Below, one piece after another: positions 1-10,548 of a stretch of DNA of 64,000 nucleotides (within the stretch, counting starts at the first letter, position 1; every line of letters starts with the position of its first letter). The position numbers and the translations under genes are program-made. This stretch comes from Toxotes chatareus (taxonomy: Eukaryota > Chordata > Actinopteri > Toxotidae). The notes below the pieces were generated by a model, which did not search any database, was not told where the DNA came from, and was given only the letters and a program-made list of their open reading frames with translations. The DNA is taken from assembly GCA_016801885.1 (NCBI GenBank), contig CM028895.1, positions 8,518,001 through 8,582,000 of the forward strand, written 5' to 3'.

Positions 1-194
1 AAAATCACAGATATTATGAAAGGCAGCACAGAGGCTTAACTGCATTGAAGCTGAGATTGTAGTGAATTGAAAGAGTGCAAAGAAAAAATTGTCTCCCTAA
101 ACAGCTACGACAAAAAAAAAAAAAAATCACTTAATTTATAAATAATTATCTCATAAAATGAATTCAAATACAACCTTTCATCCCCAAACCACTT
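1..194 (-). other. esr1: esr1 3' UTR (part)
   Basis: Sequence just downstream of the esr1 stop on the minus strand. It is AT-rich, and no AATAAA signal was seen in minus-strand sense, so the polyadenylation site is probably outside the window. Confidence 0.6.
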
Positions 195-567
195 TCATTC
201 TCTGCTACTCACATCATTCATAAAAATGACTTGACCTTCAGACACGCTTGTTGTTGTTGTGCTCTGTCTCACGTGGGTGCAGTCGGATCGGGAGCCTCCG
301 TACTGCAGGACACCTGGACCTGTCAGGGCTTTGCTCGGACTCTCGTGGCTGCCTCGGGGTCCGGAACCAGAGCCAGCTGAAGAGGAGCCACTGCTGCTGC
401 TGTTGTTGTTGCCGGTGGTAGAGAACTCTCTGTCAGCCTGGAACCAGGACTGAGCTGGTCTTACGGGGCGGTGGAGGCGGTGAGCATCCAGCATCTCCAG
501 CAGCAAGTCGTACAGAGGCACTTTGTTCTTGCACTTCATGCTGTAGAGGTGCTCCATGCCTTTGTTG
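195..567 (-). CDS. esr1: esr1 coding exon 8 (helix 11-12 and F domain, stop)
   Basis: Terminal coding exon. The acceptor is CTTCCTGCAG|C and the stop is TGA at 197-195. It begins NKGMEHLYSMKCKN with the ligand-contact histidine (H477), then helix 12 (PLYDLLLEMLDAH, AF-2). The F domain is low-complexity, with N3S4 and glycine/serine runs near 385-415. After GGSRSDCTHV, where I recall other fish proteins ending within a residue or two, the frame continues another 24 residues. Confidence 0.94.
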
Positions 568-3500
568 CTGCAGGAAGCATAGGACGAGGAATTAGAGTGG
601 TGTAATAATGAGTGACACCTTCAGAAAGAAATTCTTCTAATACTTCAATTTTATTCATATTCTTTTTTTTCTGGCTTTGCCCTTCAGTTGCTTTTTCTAA
701 TTTATTTATTGTTCAGTTTTTTATTTAATAGTCTTCCTGGAGATTTATCTTGCTAAGCGGCTTCCATTACATTTTTCTTGTTGTCAACAAATTCTGTGAA
801 AAGGACAAAACCAAGTCCATCTCTGAGTATTTTCAGCCTTTGCTATTCTGTTTGTGGTATGGTCCAAGACTGTTAATTCCTACTAAACTAAACCTACTAA
901 ACCTTTACAAACAGTCACAAATGTAAAGTTTTATTTAAAAAGATTTAATTATTTCATAAAGCAGCTGGGCAATGTTGTCGGTTTTAACATTACTCAAACT
1001 GGAGCAAACATTTATTTTCAGCGGCAGATTAACACACATTAACACACACACAAAAATACCTTATATGTATTTAAAGGTGTCCTGTGACAAACAAAACTCA
1101 TGTTTACATTCAGTGTTACTTACCAAAACACATTGTTTGTAACCTGCTTACCTCATAAAACATTTGTAAAGATGATTTTTAAAATATCTGCATTCCTTAC
1201 ATCCACTGTTTTGCCAGCTCAAAGTGTTTGCTGGCGCATTGCTGCGTTTCTTGCTTGTGATGAGTCCATGATATAAACAAAAAACATCGCTCTACGATGC
1301 TTCTTAGTGATCAAAACCTCCACGTTATACCTCTTAAGGCAGCAGGACAGTGTACAGTATGTGGGACAGACTCAAAATAAACTACGGTGCTCAAGAAACA
1401 CATCACTCACTACAACTGTGAGGCTGTTTGATGTGTTTTTAAAAGTACAACAATAAAGCTCAGTGGCACAGAAGGATAAGATATATCACGCTTAATTCAT
1501 GTTGGTTTTGATCTCTACATGGGATTTTTTGACAATTTTTTAAAAACGATTTAAACATGGGCTTCAGATGAACACATGTAAATCAAAATACTTTGTGGTA
1601 AAAGAGACCTTTTCTAAATGAATCTCACCTCATGTGCCTGATGTGAGAAAGCAAGAGGAGCAGCTGGGCCTGCCGTCTCGACTGCTGCTGAACTGAGCAT
1701 CCTGATTGACTGATATGATGTATGAGAGCGTCCGTGATAGTGTCCAGCATGTCCTGTACCGCTGCGCCGTCGTGTAGCGGCTCCATTGTGCCAGTGCAGA
1801 AAGAGAAAGAACCTAATAAAGAGGAAGAACACAAGCTTAGTGCAACATTTCAAGCCAATGTTTTCTTAAACAGGAATGTTAAAACTCACTCAATCAGCTA
1901 CAGATTTGTATTAAAACAATCAAAACACTGACAATGCCAAATTTTGTTTGATAAAAGCTCTGACTCAGACGCACATATAAGAGCGGAGAATTGACTGCGG
2001 TTGCAGTTTTGCCTACACAGTAATCAAAAGTTCATCCAGTTCCAGCAGCTGTGCCAGTAATGTCATCACACTGGTATTTCAGTTCACTCAAGCTCCCATA
2101 TAGAATATCTCAATCTCCTGGATAAAACCAGCCCCTCCGACCCGTCTCATGTTGTCTTGGGAACAGTAATTGGGCATATTGACAGTACAGGCCTTTCCAG
2201 AACACTCTGTTCACCTAGTGTGCCTGAGCAGCGTTCAGAGCTACACCTCTGTGGGTGTAGTTTGACACTGTTCAATATTTACTCTCCGGAACAGAGACGG
2301 AAAAATGCAAAGTGGAGCGCAAGTGAGCAAAACTGTGTGGAATTTAAAAAAAAAACCAAAAAAAAACTCCATGGCTGCTGTTTTTACTGGAGAAGCGTCT
2401 CTGTTGCCCACTGTCACTGTTTCCAAGCACTACTTTGCTCTAAATTACTCTGAAAATGTTTCACAAGAAAGTGACCAACTGTAAACACAGGCAGGCGATG
2501 TGAGGCACACTCACACATGTTGCCTCACCAGAGTTGAGCAAGATGATGGCTTTAAGACAGACAAACTCCTCGGGCTTGAGTTTGAGCATGCGGAAGCGGG
2601 AGGCAGTGGCCAGCAGCATGTCGAAGATCTCAGCCATCCCTTCAACACAGTCTCCTTCGTTCCTGGAGGACACGGTGAGAGAAAACAACAGGAACTCTTT
2701 GGTATTTAAAATTCTGTAAGGCACACGCAAATAAATCTCATTTTACCTTTTCATCTTCGGAGGAAAAAGAACCTGACTAAACCTGTGACCACAAAACTAT
2801 CCAAAGAGTGGCCAGATAAAAAAAAAAAAACTAATGGACTGAATGGCTGCAGCACTCCATTTGTCAGTACAGTTGAAAAGTGATGGAAAGATGGATAATA
2901 TCCAGTGGTTGGAGTGCAAGATAAACTTGGACAGCACAGAGCCAAGGGAATTTGTCAAACCTGACCCACAGCATTTTAGTCATCATGTCCAATTGGTGAG
3001 AACACTCATACTGAGACCAGGTTTTAGAGATAATACTCTGTAATACAATTTTGAATCAAATGGGACCATCAGGCACATCAGACGGCAAAAGCTCTGTCTG
3101 TCTGCATGTCTCCCTCATCCCTCACTGTCTCCACCTCTTTTCTCTGTGAGGTGGAGACTGTGCTTCGGCCAGCTTGTTTACTTTGAACATGGGGGGAAAT
3201 GGAGGGAACAGGCTGTGCCTGCAGAGCAGAAAACAGCTATGTCTCATGTCTCTCTGCATCTCGATTTCTCTCTCTCTCTCTCCTGCGCCTCCTTCCCCCG
3301 TCATCACTCCCTCTGTCGCTCTCCCTTTTCCATCATTCCTTGCATTGAGGCTTTGATTAAATCTCTGTCCTGGTTGCCAGCTCAGCAGTGTAATGATGAG
3401 GGGGTATTTCAGGTTAGAGAGAGGCTGCTCTCCTCTCCATGGGGAACATGTAATTAGTCTTTCACTCTATGACGGATGAGTTGGGATGGCACAATGGCTG

Positions 3501-4439
3501 GCAGGGTGTGAAATGGAAAATCTACAATGCTGATGTACCACTCTTAACATCTGTCTGATAGTGAGAGGAAGACAGAGAAATAGGGAGGAAAAGTAGGGAC
3601 AGAGATATGAAAAAAGTAAAGACAGGTGCATGTCATAGAGAGGTAAGGCAACCTACCTGTCCAGTATGAGGTCCTGTGCGAAGATGAGTTTGCCAGGGCA
3701 GTGGATGGACCTCCAGATGAGCCCAATCATCAGCACCTCCAACCACGAGCTCTCAAGCAGCTGCACCTGGTCATGGAGGGACAGCTGCAGGAAACCTAGA
3801 AAAACACACACACAAAGTGCACAATAAAGAGCCTTTTGTGAAAGGATGTAGGCAGGGAAGCAGGGCGATCCAGTTAGAGTACATTTAACATTTTTGTTAG
3901 TTCTGAGGAGCCATCCACCTCAGCTCTTTGACTGACAGGCTCTAAATAATTGTCACTGAAAACTGTTATTCATAAACACTTCACAATATATGTTTTAGCC
4001 TGATCCTAGCAATTATTTGGCATCCAGATCCCACCCAAACACAGACAAATATCTAGTGTCAATAACTGTTTTATCAGAGCTGATTATTTGGAGTGGTGGG
4101 TGTTATCTATAACATAGAGGGGAATATTAACACTCCCCGAGTTTAATGTTTTCTGTGCACCTTCATCCCACTCATAAAAATAAAAATATGCAAGCCCTCG
4201 TTTTCGTTTACTTAAATGAAACCATCTGCAATCTCTCTGCTTTCATAAGAAGCCTTATTGCTGGCACTCAGCTGTCTCAATTTATATGTAATTACAGACA
4301 ATTCACTCCCATTGTCTTCCTATGTACCCTGTTTGGGAACCCTCACAATTGCGAGGGGTCTGTGTGCCTTTGGGCTTTTAGTGACGCACAGGGTTGTAAT
4401 ACCTCAAAACCAGGATTTACTCACTTAGGGAACCTGTCG

Positions 4440-4481
<42 letters not shown>

Positions 4482-7400
4482 ATGCATGCAAAAGGGTGAT
4501 GTGTCTTACACTGCATTTATGCTCTATGGGGTGCCAGCAGATTGGCCAAACAATCCTCTCAAAGGTGATGACTGTAATTACCATCACTGTAATGGCTCTG
4601 CATTTGTGTGTGTGTGCCCATGTGTGTCTGTACGATAAAGGTTTCCCATCACCTTGCTGTTGCCTGAGCAGTCAAACAGACAACAATCGAGGACCACCAC
4701 CTTTGTGACGCATTACATTTGTACATTTGAATGTTTAAGAAAGACACCATCTGAAAATATCTTTCAATTTAGACGAGACATGCAATAAATGTCATGGTGC
4801 TCCAGCAGAACTGACTCACATGTTTTGCACCTGCCCTCACCTATCTGCTTTTTTTTCCCCAAGATTTATTTTAGGCCATTTTACCTTTATTGATAGAGAC
4901 AGTGGAGAGATAGAGAGGAAAGGCAGGGGATGACATGCAGCAAAGAACTCAGCCTTAACACATGGTACACGCAATTAACCAAGTGAGCTACCCGTGGGTC
5001 CCTCATCCATCCCTCTGGCTAAAGACCTGATGATGCTTATGAACAATAAAGTTTGTACTGACATTTATTCCATTTGGTGTCCAATAATCCAACATTCTGA
5101 TAATCGTAAGGGTCTTCCCTAACTCTTCATGAAGGGATTCATGGTTTTTCTTTTATTTATAGCAACATTGACTTTGAAAAAAAAAGAAAGAAACTGTTTT
5201 ATTGGTAATTTGACCTCTCTCTGTCTTTGACACACCTGTAGTGCTGAGAAAACATCACATGAAAAGTGAAGTTGAAGCTGTCCTTTCACAATCTACATCA
5301 ATATTTCTGCAATTGTCAATCTGCCAGAACATTAGAACAGTGAATATTACAACAGAACTGACACACGGACAAAAAAAACAAAAAACAAAAACATTTTTGT
5401 AGCTGATTGCTTGACTTCATGGACATCTGTCATTTTATTTTACGTATAGGTTTAGGGCAGCTAAAGGACGTTGTTTCTGTCAAGTTATTTGCTTATGTAA
5501 AGATGAAAGGTGCACGCCAGTGATGTGATAAATCACCTCAGATCACATTACAGCCAGAATATGTGTGAGGTTAATAGCCCATGGCCCATCACAAGACTTC
5601 TGGCATGCTCTAAAGAAAGTCTGAAGACAGCCTTAACAATTCCACTTAGTTGTAAGTTTTTGCTCCAAAACACAGTTCAGGCCAGATACTGCATCTGGTA
5701 AAGTAATTGCCTCTGATCAGTCACTCTGTGCACAGCCTGCAGCTACTGTCTATTACTGTAATTTTGCACTTTTTTAATTCAAATGGTTGTTTAAACAAGT
5801 AAACATGTCCTGCAGTGGGTTAAGATAATTTCACCTGTTTCTAATGCGATTTCATTTTCAGGTTTTAAACGTTTTATCTTAAAAAATGGCAACTCACTCT
5901 GCAAAACAGTGACAGAGAGAAATTTAGGATGGTTCGCGCTGCTGAAAACGGATCAAGAATATTTTACCACTCTAAGTAGTACCTGGAAGCTTCTTGGCCC
6001 AGGCAATCATGTGGACCAGCTCCTTGTCAGCCATACTGGTGAGCAGGGTCATCATGGTCACCTCGGTGTAGGGTCGGCTCAGCTTCTGACGGGAGCACAA
6101 TATTGGGGGCTCGGCACCCTGAAGCAGGAGGAGCACCTGGGGAAGCAGCAGATAAACAGTCACACTGTAAGTCCATTTAACCTGAAAAATAAAATATGTT
6201 CAGATCAAAACTGATTTTAAGTGACTACAAACATTTCTCAACAACCAACAGCCAGACTGCCAAGAAATTTTGGTCTGAATTTTCATGATTCCCTGAAGGC
6301 CACTCTGGTGTCTAGGGCTACAAATGTCATTGTCTCCACATGAATCAGCACCTGGTCAGGCGGCATGCCAGCGACCGATGATTTCCCTCCTCCAGCACTG
6401 CTGCTGCGCTTCCTCCCATCCTGGAGGGGCGCTGTTCTGTTCTCCAGGTCCTTAGAAGCCTTATCTCTCTCACTAGTGCCAGCCCGTCGTTTGTCACGCC
6501 GCAAAACGTGGCCGCGGTCCTTACGCACACCTTGAGGGACAGAGAAGAGGTTGAAAACAAAATAATATGCAGTTACACAGAAAAAGCCACACAATCACAC
6601 ACAAACTCCCAAACATATGCATTCATCAGGTTTTCCCTCAAAACCACTCACACATAGTTTCATATCCTGTTCTTGTCATAAAATCCAACTGTGCTGATAA
6701 TATGGATGCCTGTGTGATTCCAGAAGTATGAAAACAAAAATGTGGGTGTGTACTAATCAGTAGATGTACTCCTTGAGAGGAAATCATTCCAAGGTCATGC
6801 TAAAGTTAGTCTCAAGCTTTTCTGTATCCATCAAAACGCTCATATTTGTGCCAAGTATGTGCAAGAAGCCATCATTGATAAATGGCAACTGATCTGATTT
6901 TTGTTAAAAACATCCTACTCAAATTGGGAAAACCTAAACTGTACAAAAGAAAAACCAATCCTAGAAGACTTATTAAACATTTTAACCAAAGAGGATAATT
7001 TATAATCGTCAAATGCAGTGATGGACAGCAAATTCTGCTGGTGTTTCTACCCACCTCCTTTCATCATGCCCACTTCGTAACACTTCCTAAGACGGCAAGC
7101 CTGACAGCTCTTCCTCCGATTCCTGTCAATAGTACACTGATTGGTTGCTGGGCACATATAGTCATTGTGACCTGAAATAGAAGAAAATCTATTACTTCAA
7201 GCCCCCCACTCCAGTGTTCAGTTGAGATTTAAGTTATTTAGTAGCCAGGAACACTCTATTCCATTTTAAATTGATCTGAGATGGAGAAAATTAAAACGTG
7301 GCATCTTCGCTTTGTCATTGCCATGGAGACCATTCTTTACGACCTTCGATGCAAGACTTTGCATCAATGTGCCGAAGCAGCATATCACAAACATGACTAA

Positions 7401-9548
7401 GACACCGGCAGCAGATGAAGCTTTGATCAGCACACAGAGGCAGTGGTACATGGAGGTTGAAGACCACCAAAAATGGCTGAAGGCTCATGAATCTAAATAA
7501 TAATACTAAAAACTAACTTGTTGAAACAGAAATTTCCCCTTTAGTTCAGGTCTCATTTTAGATCTCTGATTCACAACGTGATTGTTTATGACATCTATCT
7601 TTCCTCTTTCTCTTCTTTCATGTGACAGAGATCGAGCTCCAGTTCAAGTGCCTATTTCTCTGCCAAGGTTATAGGCAGTTTACTTTGGTGCCATGAGCCT
7701 ACTAAACAACTAGTACGCTAACTCCTTGTCCTTTAATATCCAAACTAAATTTTCTTTTGTTGACAGGCCAACTCATTTTTAAATGGTGCAGTGCTCTTTT
7801 TTATGACTAGTGTATAAAGTTCACCACTGTACCTTGAGGGTTTGCTGTACAGGTTGTAAAGCCCCCTCAAGGAGAATTTGTGATATTGGGCTATATAAAT
7901 AAAACTGACTTGACTATGTTTTTTATATGGTTAACTTTCCTTGAGAGTTACAGTAAAAGACATTATTTAATTGTGAGAATTTCTTAGCCAGAGCTTAAGG
8001 AATTTTTGATTATTGGACATGATCCTGAACAAACAGGTATCATTTTAAGATACACACCCACTGGTCACAGAGAGCATAAGCAGACACTCTACCTACCCTG
8101 GATGCTCCTCTTGAAGAAAGCCTTGCAGCCCTCACAGGACCACACCCCGTAGTGGTACCCAGACGCATAGTCACTGCACACGGCACAGAAACGTGTCTCT
8201 TTAGCCATCTCAAAGTCCCCAGCCCTGGTTCCAGCACCTGACTCCCCCACACTGTATGACTCCTCACTGGTGCCACAGTGGTCCTCCCTGGATACTGGCT
8301 GCTGACTGGACCTATAACAAGGCATTGATTTCAGCTCAGTTAAATCATTTCACAAAATTACCTGGTAATGACTATAATTGTGATGCTGATGAAATAATAC
8401 AAACAATGGTTTTCTCATGTAAATTCTGTCAAACATTTTGTCAAAAGCTGCTTTATCGATGTCTTTTATCAGAAAACATTAGAGCCAACTACTTATGTAC
8501 AGATCAATTCTGACATTTACCACACAGACTGCAATTTGACAGTAGCTGAGACAACAGCACAGTGCTATTTTCCACCTGAGCCAGGAAACAATCTGTACTT
8601 CTGTTGTTCTTACGTATTGTTCCTTCCTCAAGGTCCTTGACAAAGTCCTTAATCTCTGGAATTAGAAACCAGGGCAAAGCTTGATCCTTTTTATAAAGAT
8701 AATGGCAATGTTTTGCATAAAGCAAGAGATTTAAAAAAGAAAAAACAATGCAGTTACATAATTGTTTTTTATAAGTGCATTTTGAGGGCTGAACATAGTG
8801 CCAATGGTGTTATTCATGAATTAAAGATATTATATCTAGTTGTGCGGCAATATTGTGTCTACTGTCACTCAATAGGAAACACAAGGCAGTAGATTTAATT
8901 AATGTAGGAAATGTATAAATCAGCTGTTATAAACAAGCTGAACTGACTTTTCCCAGAAAAACTATGAAGATATTATGAATGAACTGCTCATATCAGATAT
9001 GTAATCACAAACTATAGCACAAACAAAACTGACCAAGCAATCAGATTCGAGCACTGGAGATGACATCTCCCATAAATTGACCTCACATATGATACATTAA
9101 ATTTAAAAGCAATAGCCAAAAATACACCAACTTAATGATTCTAGAAAAACAATCAGAGGAATAATTCATACCTGTTGATTCAGTCTATAAAAGGAACTTT
9201 GTGTCCAAGCACACAACAGACACTTTTCACACTCTGGTGATAAACTGTATTCCCTCACCTGTAGACGGGTGTCGAGGTGGTTTCCAGATAGTGGTGGCTG
9301 GGCGGGTGCATAAAGGGGCTGAGTCTGGGGCTGGAGGGCACAAACACAAGAGGACTTGTAGGCCCACTACCGAGGGACTGAAGACTGCCATCAGAGTGTG
9401 GACCATGGGCATCCAGAGGAGCAGAGTAGAAACCAGTGGTGGAGTGGCTGTAGAGAGGAGTCGGGGCAGGGGCAGCATAGTCGTACGTCCCTTCCAGGAA
9501 GTCCACAGTTGCTGCCCCTCCAGACCCCCGGCTCTCTTCAGGGTACAT
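195..9548 (-). CDS. esr1: estrogen receptor alpha (nuclear receptor NR3A1), complete 9-exon coding region
   Basis: Ligand-activated transcription factor that binds 17beta-estradiol and acts in the nucleus on estrogen response elements. Coding exons in transcript order: 9548-9259, 8311-8097, 7171-7055, 6530-6352, 6136-5983, 3795-3657, 2662-2529, 1812-1629, 567-195. All junctions are GT-AG and the joined frame is 1785 nt (594 residues). The zinc-finger domain spans about residues 139-204 with P-box CEGCKA. The ligand domain keeps the estradiol contacts equivalent to human E353, R394 and H524 (here E306, R347, H477), and helix 12 is at about 489-498. Internal exons of 117, 139, 134 and 184 nt equal the human ones as I recall them. 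The start is the ATG of MYPEES at 9548, because no in-frame ATG lies upstream in the spliced transcript. The A/B domain sequence and the armt1/zbtb2/akap12 neighbours mark it as alpha, not an esr2 paralogue. Introns hold no other gene; those with repeats are listed separately. Oddities are an extra intron in the hinge/ligand region and a 24-residue C-terminal extension. Confidence 0.97.
1629..1812 (-). CDS. esr1: esr1 coding exon 7 (ligand domain)
   Basis: A 184-nt exon, the human exon 7 length. The acceptor is TTATTAG|GTTC and the donor is CACATGAG|GTGAGA. It encodes SFSFCTGTMEPLHD through QAQLLLLLSHIRHM, including the helix 10/11 dimerisation region. Confidence 0.95.
2529..2662 (-). CDS. 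esr1: esr1 coding exon 6 (ligand domain)
   Basis: A 134-nt exon, the human exon 6 length. The acceptor is TCCTCCAG|GA and the donor is AACTCTG|GTGAGG. It encodes NEGDCVEGMAEIFDML through PEEFVCLKAIILLNSG, the helix 7-8 region of the ligand domain. Confidence 0.95.
3657..3795 (-). CDS. esr1: esr1 coding exon 5 (ligand domain)
   Basis: A 139-nt exon, the human exon 5 length. The acceptor is TTTCTAG|G and the donor is GGACAG|GTAGGT. It encodes FLQLSLHDQVQLLESSWLEV and MIGLIWRS, the nuclear-receptor signature helices, with the ligand-binding arginine R347. The 2.2-kb intron on its transcript-upstream side (3796-5982) contains a (GT)n tract and a SINE-like repeat. Confidence 0.95.
4442..4479. repeat. 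(GT)19 microsatellite in an esr1 intron
   Basis: An uninterrupted GT dinucleotide run of about 38 bp in the intron between coding exons 4b and 5. It is likely to vary in length between individuals. Confidence 0.95.
4855..5003. repeat. SINE-like or short interspersed repeat in an esr1 intron
   Basis: The stretch resembles a short repeat I recognise as very common in teleost genomes: a T-rich lead, TTTATTGATAGAGACAGTGGAGAGA, then a GGGGATGACATGCAGCAAAG core, then ACCAAGTGAGCTACC and GGTCCC. Its family name cannot be assigned from memory. It carries no ORF. Confidence 0.6.
5983..6136 (-). CDS. esr1: esr1 coding exon 4b (ligand domain helices 1-3)
   Basis: A 154-nt exon. The acceptor is TTCCCCAG|GTGCTC and the donor is CTTCCAG|GTACTA. 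It encodes VLLLLQGAEPPILCS through MADKELVHMIAWAKKLP, including the helix-3 glutamate (E306) that contacts the estradiol A-ring hydroxyl and the preceding aspartate D304. Confidence 0.94.
6352..6530 (-). CDS. esr1: esr1 coding exon 4a (hinge, D domain)
   Basis: A 179-nt exon. The acceptor is CCTCAAG|GTG and the donor is GACCAG|GTGCTG. It encodes the basic hinge (GVRKDRGHVLRRDKRR) and a serine/glycine-rich stretch ending GMPPDQ. With exon 4b it totals 333 nt, matching the single human exon 4 (336 nt as I recall), so an extra intron splits it here. If that intron is retained, translation runs about 24 codons further and stops near 6283, giving a receptor without a ligand domain. Confidence 0.93.
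7055..7171 (-). CDS. esr1: esr1 coding exon 3 (second zinc finger)
   Basis: A 117-nt exon, the same length as human ESR1 exon 3. The acceptor is TTTCAG|G and the donor is AGGAG|GTGGGT. It encodes HNDYMCPATNQC through CRLRKCYEVGMMKG: the second zinc finger with its D-box and the C-terminal extension of the DNA-binding domain. Its reading frame is confirmed by the phase-1 junctions on both sides. Confidence 0.95.
7830..7917 (+). repeat. fragment of a common fish repeat (LINE 3'-tail-like) in an esr1 intron
   Basis: The text TTGTGATATTGGGCTATATAAATAAAACTGACTTGAC, preceded by TGTAAAGCCCCCTCAAGG, resembles the 3' tail of LINE (L2-type) or similar repeats that end in a TATAAATAAAATTGAATTGA motif across fish genomes. 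It is short, diverged and non-coding. It lies in the intron between coding exons 2 and 3. Confidence 0.5.
8097..8311 (-). CDS. esr1: esr1 coding exon 2 (first zinc finger)
   Basis: A 215-nt exon. The acceptor is TTATAG|G and the donor is CCAGG|GTAGGT. It encodes the end of the A/B domain and the first zinc finger (FCAVCSDYASGYHYGVWSC), with the P-box that sets specificity for the estrogen response element, then KAFFKRSIQG. Confidence 0.95.
9259..9548 (-). CDS. esr1: esr1 coding exon 1 (A/B domain, AF-1)
   Basis: Encodes residues 1-96 and two bases of codon 97. It begins MYPEESRGSGG and ends in the frame for TPVYR. The donor is CTACAG|GTGAGG. The same exon continues upstream as 5' UTR to a probable acceptor after 9678. 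The start ATG has G at -3. The serine/proline-rich content is typical of the AF-1 region of teleost ER alpha. Confidence 0.93.
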
Positions 9549-9678
9549 GTCGCTGAGGGGGGCACGCGGCGGAGGCGAAAGACGTGGCGGGGAGAGGGTC
9601 TCCAGCTCTGAGAAGGTCGGGCTGGTCCTGTGTCTGAGCACTGGTCCACAAGGCTTCCTGTTGTGTGCTGGGCTCTGC
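9549..9678 (-). other. esr1: esr1 5' UTR part of exon 1, with vestigial long-isoform reading frame
   Basis: A probable acceptor (TGTTGCTCAG|GCAGAG) starts the exon at 9678. From there the frame stays open into MYPEES and reads QSPAHNRKPC, then HRTSPTFSELETLSPPRLS. This matches the N-terminal extension of the longer ER alpha form described in fish. No ATG is present in this frame, so the stretch is treated as untranslated. Confidence 0.6.
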
Positions 9679-10382
9679 CTGAGCAACATCACAGCACAAC
9701 AGCACTGATAAGCAACATGATTTAGACTTGCTCTACCATTTGCAGGGAGGGGGAGTGGAGACGAGTGCTGCGCTCCCTCTCTCTTTACTCTTTCCTCACT
9801 CACTCTGTCTTTCTTTTTTTCCAATGAAGCCTGTCAGGCAACTTGAAGGGTCCACTTTTCTAACAGTTCCTTTGCCCTATCTGCCTTGAGTTTCCGCCCA
9901 CCAAGCTCCAAAAAGAAAAAAAAAAAAGACATCCAAAAAGACTCCTCCCAACCTCCTTCAGGTTTTTTTGTCAACAGAGCCTCTTCCTCTTTTCCTGTAA
10001 TACATCTTTACTAATGTGTAGGAGGGGGGGAGGCTAAAGCTGGGGGAGAAAGAAAGAGGAAGATGGACAGAGAAATAGTGATTCCCAAAAAACTTCCCTT
10101 CCCTTCCCTAAGACCTTTTCTTACATTCATTACAAAGCTTTCACTGATTGTAGCTGATATCTAGTGAAAAAAAAACAGTCTCTCTCTAAATATTTGCCAT
10201 TCGTTTAGCTAATAGTGTGCACACCACCAGCATGACATACGACCAGTCTATTCGTAGCCAGTTTCTTGGGTACACCTGAGACTCTGCAGTAAATGAAATC
10301 ACTGGAAATGAGAAACATTAGGACAATGGTTTTAAACCATGGAGGCTAAAAGAATTAAAATTCTACCATGGTACATACTCAC

Positions 10383-10510
10383 CTCTTATACACGAATCAT
10401 CTGCTGTGCAACACTGTTTGGCTCTTCTCTCTCCCCCTCTGCTTGCCTCGCTCATCTCTCTGACTCTCAGACATCTAGCTGGGCTTGTTGGACACAATGG
10501 GAACAGTGAA
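10383..10510 (-). other. esr1: probable esr1 5' untranslated exon (upstream end uncertain)
   Basis: A strong donor, ATAAGAG|GTGAGT, lies at 10383/10382 on the minus strand. Joining it to the acceptor at 9678 gives GTG TAT AAG AGG CAG AGC, which lines up with the MCKRQS start of long teleost ER alpha, with GTG where the ATG should be. An in-frame TGA lies two codons upstream. A four-codon upstream ORF (MIRV, then TAA) starts at 10400. The transcription start is unknown; the upper limit given is set by an A/T tract near 10517-10544. Confidence 0.5.
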
Positions 10511-10512
10511 AA

Positions 10513-10516
<4 letters not shown>

Positions 10517-10544
<28 letters not shown>
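10517..10544. repeat. poly-A tract (A28) at the esr1 5' end
   Basis: A homopolymer run of about 28 A on the plus strand (poly-T in the sense of esr1), immediately upstream of the probable 5' exon. It may be a promoter-region tract or the tail of an old retroposed sequence. Confidence 0.85.

Positions 10545-10548
<4 letters not shown>

Noticed and set aside
9227..9649. ORFs on both strands across esr1 exon 1 (136 and 140 residues)
   Set aside because: They are other frames of the real GC-richer coding exon; only the frame containing MYPEES continues correctly through the splice.
9679..9824. In-frame extension of esr1 upstream of 9678 as coding
   Set aside because: The open frame upstream has no similarity to ER alpha, begins without a proper ATG in context and is interrupted by the acceptor at 9678. 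It is intronic.
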